Source: Dryococelus australis (Eukaryota > Arthropoda > Insecta > Phasmatodea > Phasmatidae). Taken from it: a stretch of 64,000 bases of DNA. Positions 47,801 to 59,800 of the stretch are shown here, piece after piece. The notes beneath the pieces were generated by a model. The model was not told where the DNA came from. It did no database searches and was given only the letters and a program-made list of their open reading frames with translations. Made by a program: the position numbers and the translations under genes. Position 1 is the first letter of the stretch; each line of letters opens with the position of its first letter. The stretch spans positions 170,524,332 through 170,588,331 of the forward strand of contig CM056998.1 in the NCBI GenBank assembly GCA_029891345.1, read 5' to 3'.

Positions 47801-50800
47801 ATAGTTTACAAGACAATACTGAAAATAACACCAGTATTGAAGTTCAATAGTCATTTATGTGACATAGGCAGTATTAAGCAAAATTTTATGGCTATATCTT
47901 CAAAAGAATTAGTAAAAGTATTGTATAATTACTTTTATTCCTACGGTTGTATCTTGTCTCCCCTTGCTCGGGTACGCTCTTCTTTTGCTGTTCATTACGT
48001 CCTCTTTCATATCTAGCCATTGATTTGTATTTTCCTCAGTCATCCTAGTTTTTACAATTGTAACTTTGCTGGAAAGACAATAGACAAGTAAGGCTGAAAG
48101 GGGATAGACGATAGAGGAGATGATACCATCCTAGAAGGGGAGAAAGGCACTTGGTACACTTCTATTCTGCTTTTTGTAACCAAGAGGGATAGAAAAAAAG
48201 GAATCGTGAACATTCTTTAGTTCTTTATTACATGAAGTGTTAGTAACCAGAAGTGTACATAGTTAAATGCGTTTCAGCTCATGGAAAGCGGTGATATAGT
48301 GAGAAAACAAAATGTTTCTCATTTTAAAAATATAAACTTTCTATTTAATATGGAATACAGTAGTGCATTGAAAAGTCTTCGCTCAGCGAAACCCTGTGAA
48401 GTTCCCACTTAAAAAGTTTTCCTCCTTAATAATGTGAATAATTTGGCTCCTCATCTATATGCACATGTTAATTTGACCCTTTTAAGAATTTTCCTTTGTA
48501 ATCAGTATTATTTTTTTAATCCCATGAAAAATGTAATAACAGAGTTTTTCTGTAGTACTCATTGTGATGCAGTTCAACACTTAATCACATTTACCACTCA
48601 TGAGCTCTTATCGGGATTAGCGAAGTACCAAGCTTAATTACTTTCACAACCTCAGTTTTGTGTGTGATGAGCAGTGTGTGCTTGTGGTGTGGTTGCAGGC
48701 CAAACTACAAGAAGGTGTTTGAGACGGTGCGGTGCGTGTCACGGAACAGCAGCAACGGGGGCAGTGTGACGGACAGCCCGGTGCATCAGCTGGGTGGGCG
48801 TGGCTCATCCCAATTTGGCAGCGGAGGGACAGTGATGTCTTCCGGCCCACGCATGAGTACACATGCCCTGCGTCCTCAGGGTGGCTCCATCTACAGTAAC
48901 TCCTCGCTAAGCTTTCCCAGCCTGGACTCCATGGGTCACAGCGACAGCGAGTTCTCTGTCATCACAGATACAGATGACTCATATCCGTAAGTTATCCCCC
49001 TCTTTTTTACTCGCCTCGCTTTTACGTTAGCCTGCATTTGTGTTAATGTAATGTGTTGCTGAATCTCTGCTTTAAAATTGTACATACTGTTCCTTGCTGT
49101 TTAATTTCTCAGTGAGGTGGTGCAGTGGTCCTACTAGGATCTGGATTAGAGTATGTATTTATCTAGCTTTTGTTGTAACAACATAAATAAAAAATATGGT
49201 ATATATTGATGCATGCTCCTCTTTTTTTCTGGGGATAAAGGTTAGGGCGGTGACCACCCTCCTTGGTTCGTTGGAAGAGAGGGGAGTCAAACCCCAAATT
49301 GAGGCAAATGGCAATCGTTTCCTGCCCAGGGAGTTCAATCTTTCTCACTACTACAGTTGCCAACAGGCTAGATGCCAGCTGTCCCTGGGTGTAATGGGTG
49401 ATAAAATAAAGAGAAAGGGTGTTTAAATGAGGGTGATGGTGGTGATAGATGATTTGGCTGGAGATAAAGGGGTGATCCACAGAGGCCGCCTCGGTTGGCT
49501 TATGGGAATATAATTGGCAGGGGGAGGGTTTGCACGAGGTTTGGGGGGCAACCTTTGGCGGGAGTCGAACCCGGATGATTTTTCCCGAAGCCAACTTTAT
49601 TAAGCTAGAATTAGTGAGGCCCTTCTCCAGAACTACTTCAGTCGGGATAATGCTCGTTACCAGTGGCTAAGTCTCAGATTGGATATGGTGTGTCCCCTCC
49701 GGGTCGTATTCTGGCCAACAAGCACCTAATGTTTAACGGAGATTCTTGTGTGGGAGGAAGGAGGGGTGAGTTTGGCCGGGGTATGAACTCTGGTTCCGCC
49801 GGTGGGGGTTCTACCTGGTTCGTGATTTCAGTAGTGGGGTGGGCTTCGAGAGCTCTTTCTTTCTAAAGCACTGCGTTCTTTACATTGTCTACGGCATTGA
49901 GATCCACCCTTATTAATATTATGTATCTGGTCTGTCTCCTGTCCTTTCCGCAAACGTACAGTGCTGGTGGCATGACTTGTGCAGTCACACCCTAGGCCTC
50001 GACACATAGAAGTGCAGCCCGGTATTGGGACGTCACTGGAGGTAGGCGCAGGAACACCGGAAACCCAGGAGCTGCGGCATGTCTTCCGCAGACTAAGGCT
50101 TTCTGCAAGCTCAGTCTTCTGTAGAGTTCAGTGCACCTCATGGCTAGTCTCCAGTGGGATTTAGTTACTGAACCTGGTACAAAGTTTACTAACAAACAAA
50201 ATAAATACTAAGATACCTAATTACTCGGGGACTAACCTTAAAATAACAGTAAACGGACAAGTTTAAGTTTATGTAAGTTTTATGATGTTCCTTAGGAAAT
50301 ATGGGAAGTCGTGGCTAATTAATACAAAAATTAACTAGCTAAATAGTAATTAAAGTGAGTCACGTATTGGAACAGGCGAAGATGAGCCTGATAATTAATA
50401 AATAAAAATATGCAGAACTAATTCTACAGTAAATTGCGCAATTTTACAGTGTCTCCCAATTTACAGGGATTTATCCAGAGAGTAAACTAAGGCTTAACGA
50501 CCTGCTACTGCGGAGTCGTGGAAGTTGACTGGGTTAAAGGGTGCAGGAAGTGGGATTACATCTGGAGGTGATCCTGCCCTGTGAGCTGATGCAGTGGTGG
50601 ACGAACCTTTTTTCAAGCTGCAGGGGTGGTGCAGCCTTTGCAGCCTGCAGAGGTGGTTTGAAGTTTTGTTGCAGGCTTCAGGAGGTTGAGCCTTGTCGCA
50701 GACTGAAGAAAGGAGAGGTCTCCCACAGATAAGGGAGTGCTCATTGACATACGCAGCCGGTGAGCTCGGCGTCTGCTGGAGCGTGCTCTCGGACTTCCTT

Positions 50801-53800
50801 ATATATGAAAAAATTTGGGGGGTGCGGGGTAGAGTAGCCTTTCAGCACAGGAGTTGGTTTATCAGGGTAGCGGCGGCGCTGCTCATTTATCTCCCTGCTT
50901 CAAGGCTACGACAAATTAAAACCCCTCTTTCTGATGCTGACGGGATGTGACAACACAAGGTCGCAGGGGTGTTGCCATCTCATGGGTTAGCTGGAACTTC
51001 TTCCACAGCTAACTGTAGGGTAGTGGTTTGTCAAAAATATATTATTTGCGGGGGTGGCGTTTGCATGCGGGATTTCATGCGGGCCAATGCGAGGAGTCTC
51101 CTTGCTCGATACGTGAAATTACTTTGTCAATGTTATTGACTTGCCCCAATCTTTCATTGGCTCGAAATGGGGCGAAGTCGCCCGTAGAGAGCATGTGCGC
51201 ACTGCGCAGCATGTTGGTATGCATCAATATGAAAATTGGAATGTTGAAGTACATTTTTTACATTGGTTTTGTTGTAGTATTTTCAAAGCTTGGTTTACAA
51301 TACACTTTTAATTAATAAATTGACGTTTGTAGCTTAGACTAGCCAATGTTACTTTTGGTGAGCACTAGATTAGATGTGCTCGGGTTCTCAATTACTGTGA
51401 CTGAGTTGGCTTTCTACTGGCGACTAGCACTGGTCAAGTAGGCTGGCGGCCTGGTACGAAGTCTGCTGTGGGCAGTACCACCATATTTCTTAGTACCACC
51501 GTAGTCCATTAAGGCAGGGCTGACTTACCAGAGTACTCATTTGCCAATCTCCTGGGTTCCGGTGTAGAGGTAGGCCGGCTTGGGCCAGCAGTGGCGTTGG
51601 TGGTGCTAGTTGATGAAGTGCCGTATGGAGAGGTGAGGTGTATCCGGCTCCAGACGGCTGCTGCACTGCTTCCGAAGAGTGAGTTGGCTATGTCCAACCT
51701 GGTGTCATTCCCAGTGACCAAGGCATGTGTGTACTGCAGGGTGTGGCTCTGTGCCACGTATGGTGTGAAAGGGAAATACAATGGGGTACTGACTGAAGAG
51801 GGCTGCCTCTCCAGGTGACAGATTGAGTATGTTCCCATTGGGTGTCTCCACCAAGTGTGGATAGGCTATTGGCGCACATTCGCTTAGCAGCAAAGAACTC
51901 CTTTTCCTCCCTTACAGTACCATGCCTTATCTCAAATGGCATAGAGGCGGTATCGATACTGACGCGTGTCCGGATAGGCTACTAGGCATGGTGGTCGAGG
52001 ATTTTGTCCACTAGACCAAAAGCGGGGTGGTCTAGATTAGACGGCGAGAGACGAGAGGTGTTGGTTAGTACGTATTGACACCATCGTGAGACTTGAGACG
52101 AATGATGACACAAATACTTACTGGATGCGGTAGGTTCTGTGTGTCCGTTTCACCCGTGCGTACTTACAAACACGTAGGCAATACTAAACTTTTACTAAAC
52201 ATCACTTTGAAAATAAGCACTTAATAAAATACATGTGGCTAGGACACTGTCATTACTGAATAAAAGAAGGTAAGTTCACTGTAGACTTGCTTTTATTATT
52301 ATTGCTCGTACAGATCAACTGTTATCAAGCCTCGCAATTACGAGTTTCCACTGTACAACCTGAGGTGGCTGTCCTGCTCCTGATGGTGGTGTTCCTAATG
52401 ATTGGGGCTCTACCTTTCTGTACACCTAGGTGCACAGAATGGATGTACAACTACCTGACTGGGATCTGCAGTCCAACACTATGGTTCATACTGTTATTAC
52501 ACCCTGTCACTTCCTAGTATTGAACAGGATTTACCTCTAAACAAATTTGCTCTCAGGATAGTATTTAAAGTGTTATTTATTATAAATAATAAATACTGGT
52601 GACTCATACCTACTGCTAAGCAGAGTGAGAACGGAAGTAAGCTACGCTTAGTGTGCCGCTTATACAACTAATCTACTAAGATTACGACTTGTAGCCAAGG
52701 CACCTACTTAGCAAATTCCCTTTGCCTTGAGGATATGCAACCTGGCAGGCATGCCCCCCCCACACACGCTGAGAGCCTACAAGCTGCCCAGACCTCGGGA
52801 AAAGCTGAGCGCCACTGACGAAGCACGAACGCTAACCAGAGTATTCCCACGCCAACCAGGGCAGAAGGAAATCATCCCCTCCCCGCATCCCGCTCCGGCA
52901 GCCTACAAGCTTCCCCTATGTTAGTCTGGATGCTGCCGAGCTCGGGAGTCATTCTTACGCATTCTTTAGCGACCTCCCACATCATTAAGTCGGTGCTCAG
53001 GATCTTCGGAGAATCTTAATACTTTCAAGTACGCCCCAGCGGTTACTTGATACGTACATAAACGATCAGTCAACCTGACGATCAGTGAACACGATCACAT
53101 ACTTATTAAACTTCACTGTATATCCTCTAGACACCTTTTACATAGCAGTTTTACTTTAACCAATTTGTAATAGTCTAGAACCAGCTTTTCCCCTTTTACT
53201 TAGAACCAGGTCGCCTACACCTGGAACCGCAGTTACCTTCAGTTCTCCACGACTTGGTAGGAGGTAGCACAGGTCACATATATTGTACCTTCAATAAACA
53301 TTTATTGTTCTCCACCTTTCTGTTTTTCTTTTCCAGGGTATTTGTTTGTATTAACATTTGGAGACAATACGCCATGCACTGCCGATAGGAACCGGGAGTC
53401 TTGTTAAATCGAGTTATCCTGAAGATGGATCTCTTTCAGACAGACATGCATATTAGATAGCTACCTGTTTCTTCCCAGTCACACAGTCAGTGCTCGTGGG
53501 GGAGAAACAGTGATGTCACAACCACTAGAAACACCGTCACACCAGGAGGCATGACACTAAGGTTGCTTCTCACCATTCGCAGTGCGCTGTGACTGTAGCC
53601 TGAAGTTTTGCCATTCATCCTAGTGCGAACACACAACCAGTACAGGCTTGGCGGTCCACACGGATCCACGTCTCTGATCAGCCCGCATACTGTGGGGGAT
53701 CAGTGGGGACTTATCGAGCTCGTGCCGGCAAGTCACTATTGGGATACATTGTCAACCTTCCTGTCTTAGTGCATCACGGGGACTATAGAACTGTTTGCCC

Positions 53801-56800
53801 TATGCCTCACAAGAAGAGTGGTAAAAAAAATGTAGGGAACAGTATCTGGCTCACTCTGCTCTCAAGCCATGGATCGCACAACCCCATCCTACGCAAGAGA
53901 GGCAGGTGGATAGGGACCGCGCCACCGAACTGACATCAAGCAGTCGTGCCTGCTCCGGTTCTGGTAATTGACTTCCCACCTTGTATCCGCATACATCCTA
54001 CGTGTTACTCTGTAGTAAAAGGGTTACTGACCGGTTCTAAAGTGCGACTTGGTTGGGTTAACCTCAACTTCTGGTTCAACAAAGCGCACCTGTGGAACCT
54101 CAGCTCTGGCATTGACCGAATTCACTGAGTCGAGGCGAAACCTACCCTGACTACAACGCCCAGAAGCAGGAGTAAGTACTAGCCAACACCCCTCACCTCA
54201 CGCCGACTACATAAAACCAAACTACCCCGCTTTTGGCCTAGCGGACAAAATCCTAGTCTAACGTGCTAAGTCAGTCTAAAATGAACTCGACAGCTGTGAA
54301 AACAACTCTGAATTATTTACACTAACCTGGGGTGTCTAGAAGAGACCTAACGAGGGCCACTACCAGAAGGGCAGTGGTTGTAGTTTACAGTTACCAGCAA
54401 GTAGCGGTGGCAGTTGATCCAGGAGGGTCAACAGCGGAAGTGTGGAGTGTAGTCGAGCAGGCTTCTAGTGTTAAATACTTTTGGAAGCAGGTGATGCTTG
54501 TAGTCTTCAGTAACTTCTGAACAAAGTGGAATAAGTCTTTGGTCATTGTTGGCGGCAGCCACTGGTGGTCGTTCAAAAACTTGAAGCTCTTGGAGAGGAC
54601 AGTGAGGTTCTGTGGTCAGTTGAGAGCCCCAGCACAGAAGTGTTCAGGCAAACTACTGGAGAATACAACTGGCTCTTCGGCCATGCACTTCCTTATGTTG
54701 TGTGCTTGACCGGCCCATGCCTAGGCTGGAGTGGGAGGCATGACGTCATTCTGCGATGTCTACCTTGGTGCGAGCAGGATGGGATAACTACCCTTGCACT
54801 CGGTTATATGACGTCAGGTGCTTAGCAGCACTATGCCTTTCTTGGACAGCTTCATGGCTGTAGTGACACACTCTCTGCCAGGTCTATCGGGGAGGTTGAC
54901 TGATTCCGCAACTGCTTTGATACCATGCTTGGTTCACATGCTAGAAATACCCACTAGGGTTTGAGCAATCCTGTGCGCACTCGTGTATAACGTGTTGGGT
55001 TTGACCCTTTCTCAGGATACGCCACGAGTAGTATGAGGAAGTTGGGTCTGGTACATCAGGAAAATACCACGTGTGTGTAACTGCCCCTTCTTCGGGAAAC
55101 AATCCTGTAGCCATCTATGGTTGTGGTTCCTGGTAGATGTAATACGTTAAGATGAATTGTACTCGTGTTTGGTATATTCATATAAGCGGCATGCTTCAAA
55201 GTCAATGTGTGTCACGTAGACTAGTCAATGTAACTTTGGCATGCGCTAGGTCAGATGTGCTCTGGTAAACAATTATTGGTTCTGATTTGATTTTCCGCCA
55301 AACACTAACACTGGTCGGGTTGGTGTACGACTCGGTACAAAATCAGCCGTGGGTGGTACAGCAATATGTTTGACTACAACCTTTGCCCATTGAGTTAGGG
55401 GTACTTACCAGAGTACTCTCACAGGTTTCCTGGGCTCTGTATAGGCAGGTTGTCTGGGACCAGAAGTCACCTGGGTGATGCTGGCTGATGAGTTTCCATA
55501 TAGAGAAGTAAGGTATTTCTTGCTCCACTTGGCGGCTGCACTGCTTCCGAAGTGGGAGTTGGAAATGCTACAAGTGGTGTCACTCCCAGAGACCAGGGCA
55601 CAAACTGCAGGATTTCTCTTGATGCCAAGCCTATTGTCTGTAGGGAAATAAACAGGGATGCTGACTGACGAGGAAGTCCTCACCAGGTGATGGCATTTTT
55701 AGCTCGTTCCCGTGGGGCGTCTCCGCCATGTGCAGAGGGATTATCGGTGCACACACTTGCTTAGCAGTACAGAACTTCTCTTTTACCTCCTCCCTTCAAG
55801 CATCGCGCCTCCCCCCAAATGGCATAGAGGCAGTATTGACACCTAACTTACTCTGTCGGGCGCAAGCAGTTCTCCACCTTGGCGCACAAACCTAGAGCAA
55901 TGAGTCGTGTGGGCTGTCTTCATACTACTGTCAGGGTGTGGTGCAGCAACAGTTGGGCCACCAGTCCCAGGCAAAATACCCCTGCCAGCACCGACTGCGC
56001 TCCGGCAGTAATACAACCTGAGGTGGCTGTCCTGGTCTTGTTGGATGAATACCTAGTGGTTGGGTTCTCTATCTTTCTGTACACTGTGGTGCACAGAACG
56101 GGTGGCCGCTGAAAGTGGTGTGTATTGCAAAAATACAGATTCCTGAAGAGGATGTGCAGTCCTACACAATGGTTCATACAGTTATAAAAACCTGGTCTCC
56201 TGCTTGCTCCGTCTAAGGGTTGAGTACCTAGTAGTCTCAAAGGATTTACTTCTATAACAGATTCACTCTCGGGATAGGATAAAATGTATTTATTACGAAT
56301 AATAAATACTGGTGACCCGTACTATTACTACTGACGCATGCCACACTACTTCGCAGCATGCCTGCGTTTTCTACTTGATTTCGCCCCATCAATAAGCACC
56401 GAGAGCATTTCGGGCAAGTCTAAAGTGGTAGACAATTATTTCAGTGGCTACAGTGTTGTGTACGACATTGCGCAACTACACACACGCAAATAATTAACCT
56501 GTTTGATTATGGAATTGTACTGCCCGCTAAGATTTTGTAGCATGCGGTCGCCACCTCGAAAAACGAATATTGTTTTACCCGCCAAGTCACTGACACATTA
56601 GAGCAGAGCAGGAAGTTAACAGCGACACAGCAGGATGGCAGCACCCATGAGACCAGTGATGCCATAGCCGCTGAGCCTCGAGAGGAGGCAGTAAATATGT
56701 TGTCAGTCTCCATCCAGGGCGATAAAGAAATATGTGGTGCCACCCGCTACCCTGGAATACTCTACCCCTGCGATGAAGGCTACCACACACCCCCTCACCA

Positions 56801-59800
56801 TTGTGACAGCCACGAAGTTTGAGATTTCGACTCTTGCGAGAGTTCTTTGGCCCACCGACCGCAGAGGTTGGGGTGGCTCTCCTGGGTCTGCACAAAACCT
56901 CCCTATCCAAGCTTGAAAAAGGCTCTCCATCCTACGAAGCTTGAACAAGGCTCTCAACTTCAACTCCAGCTCCAGCAGCCGACAGACAACTCTCCAGCAC
57001 CTACCTCGCAGCACGTGGAGAAAACCCCGGAGGGAAGTTCCAGAGGTAACCTCGACATGCTCTCCTCCTGCACCACTTTACCCAAGTCATTCCTTGACTT
57101 CCGAAGTAGCAGACCGGACTGACGACCCTTCTAGACCCTAAGCACCCCTCCCAACTTTGTTGTAAATTGCAAAACTGACGTGGTTGAGAATTGTACTTTG
57201 AAGTTGCTATATTCAGGTTCGCCTTCACCTAACATAATAATTAATTTAATTATTTGAGCTTTTATTTTCTTTTGAATCGAGCAGATATTCCCACTGCTTT
57301 CTGAAGCATTAATACACGCCAGTAAAATGTATTACTTGGTGAGGTAGTCATTTCTCTATCCCTCGTTCATTTTAATAAGTTAATAAATTTAAATTGGTTA
57401 TTGCTCTCACTAACTATGCTACTTCCACAGAGTACGGACGAGTGCACTGAACCCTTCAGGTTTCCTGGAGCCTGTATAGGGCTGTGGTCTGAACAAGACA
57501 TACTGGGCCTGAGGTGTGTCCATTACACCCGAACGTACCTGGGGAAGCACTCCAACACTAACCAGCATTCTCACGTTCAATGCATCGGAGTGACTGAACA
57601 AGTCACTCCCCTGAGGGCTGAACCCCGACTGCTTGCAGAGGAGCAATCCCATCTATCTACTTGGTACTTGAGAATAGCCTATTCAATAAGGGAATATTTT
57701 TTAGTTAATTATATTGTTCTTCTGTCTGTTGTAATTGGTTGATATTAACAGTATCGATGCCTAAAAGAGGTAGACAGCAGTCTCATTCACAGACTAGTCC
57801 GAGCTCTACAGCAAGATTTACCACAGACCGAGGCTATTTCCACTGTTGAATCTGCTAGTGAGGTTGTACCACAATTACCCCTGCACAATGTAAGGTCTGC
57901 AACATCCTGTAGGGAAGTCCACGTGATTAATGAACACCAGCATAGTTATTTAGGTCCTCTATTAGGGATTTGTTAGCCGTGGATAGATTACAACCATGTG
58001 AGTTATCTAACCCCACAGACACCTACTCCGGTAGTGAGACCACACCCACCTATATACAGCCTAGAATAGTTAACACAATCTACCATGTGTAGAATACTGA
58101 CAGCTGCCGGGAAGGTTTTTGATATCATTCGCCCCAAACCAGTATGTAAGCCCAGACTAGCATCCCCGCCCTCGACTTTGTACCAGTTCGTAAGCTCACT
58201 AGGCCAGCCTAGTATAGGCGTCCCGGAAGCGAACGAGGGGACGAGTAGTATGCTGTCCAGGACTACACTTCAATAACCTCCACTCCAGTATTGTTGGTAT
58301 CTTCCTTTTAATTTAATTCTTATTTAATTTGGACAGCTGGCATCCTGTATCTTGATGACCTTCACAGTTAGCAAGGTCAAACTCTCTGGGAGGGAGTCAA
58401 TCACGATCAAGCTGACCCTGGGGTTTGATTCCCCTCTACTTAATCGGAACCCTTCTATCAGGCGGTATCCTATCCAGAACGCCAACGTGGGCAAAACCCC
58501 AACCTGCCAGGTAAGAACCCCTTCCAGATTATATCCCGGAGGGAAATCAGCACTAATACCCGCATCCTCTATAGGTCACAAATAAGCCTACCCAGAGAGC
58601 AGGACCTAAGAATAAGCAGCACAAGCGCGCAGATTTAGGAGAGAGGGAGTGCGTAACTACTAAGCAAAGTGCAAACGTAAGCTACTCTGGAGGTGACCTG
58701 CTGCTAGGCTCACAAGTTTAGAACGACTTCGACAGCTATGAAAATAACTCTGACACAGTTACCCTATCCTGGGGTTGTCTAGATGAAACTTAAAAAAATG
58801 GGCCACTACCAAAAGGGGCAGTAGGTGTAGTACCACTTACCAGCAAATAGCAGTGCTGCGGCTGTTGAACAAGGAGGGTCAACAATGGAAGTGTGGAGTG
58901 TAGTCGAGCAGGCTTCTGGTGTTGAAGAGCTTCTGGAAGCTGTTTGTGGTAGAAGTCGTCGGAGCTTCTGGTGGTTGGTGGTAGAGGCCTCTAGAGCCTC
59001 TGGTCATAGGTGATGGCAGCCACTGGTGGCTGTCGAAGATTTAGAATACCTTCTAGTCAGTAGAGAGACCCAGCATAGGAGTTTTGAGGTGAGCTACTGA
59101 AGAACTGGTGTCTTCGCCCGTGCACTGACTTTTAGTGCGCTCAGCTGGCCCGTGCCTGGGCTGGAGAGGGATCTGTTACGTTTGCCTGGAGCAAGTGGGG
59201 TGGGAGAATCTACCTGTGGGCTCAGCGATATGGCCTCGGGCGCTTGGCGGTGCTCGCCCCTCTTCGGTAAGCTTCGCTGGTGTAGCGATGCACTGTCTGC
59301 CAGGTGCGTCTGGGAGACTGTCTTGTTACTGCAGCCGCTTGGAAACATTGCTTATTTCATGTGCTAGAACTGCCCACTAGGTTGGGGGTGATTCCATTGC
59401 ACTCGTGAAGGTGTTGGGTTTGACCCTTCCTTGGGATACAAAGAACTACGCGAGTAGTGTGAGATAGTTGGGTCTCAAACATCAGGAAATAACTGTCCCT
59501 CCATGGAAAACAATCCTGTAACCATCTGTGGTTGCGGTTCCTGGTATAGTAAACATGTTAGGAAGAGTCACAGTCGTTTGGTATAACTCATATGTGGCGC
59601 GTGTCAAAGTAATTTGAAATTTTTGAAGATTGTACTGCCCTTATTTTATTTTGAGGATAAAGTTTGCGCAATGCATGTCCTGCAGCTCTCAACATCTGAC
59701 TAGTTGTGCAAATCTTCTAAGACTTATGTACCTAGAGATTGAACTGCATTGGAGTGTGTTTGAAATACACATTTTTCCATGAAACTAAGTTACATGCCAT

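Larger units (their letters stand above)
36052..48698 (+). other. milton intron 6 (12.6 kb)
   Basis: 36052-37130 is AT-rich with no feature. 37130-43700 is an old repeat split by a BEL/Pao retrotransposon, 43700-45440 AT-rich with a poly-T run at 45265-45286, 45780-47560 another repeat block, and 47560-48660 AT-rich with nothing recognised. Acceptor GTGGTTGCAG. Confidence 0.7.
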
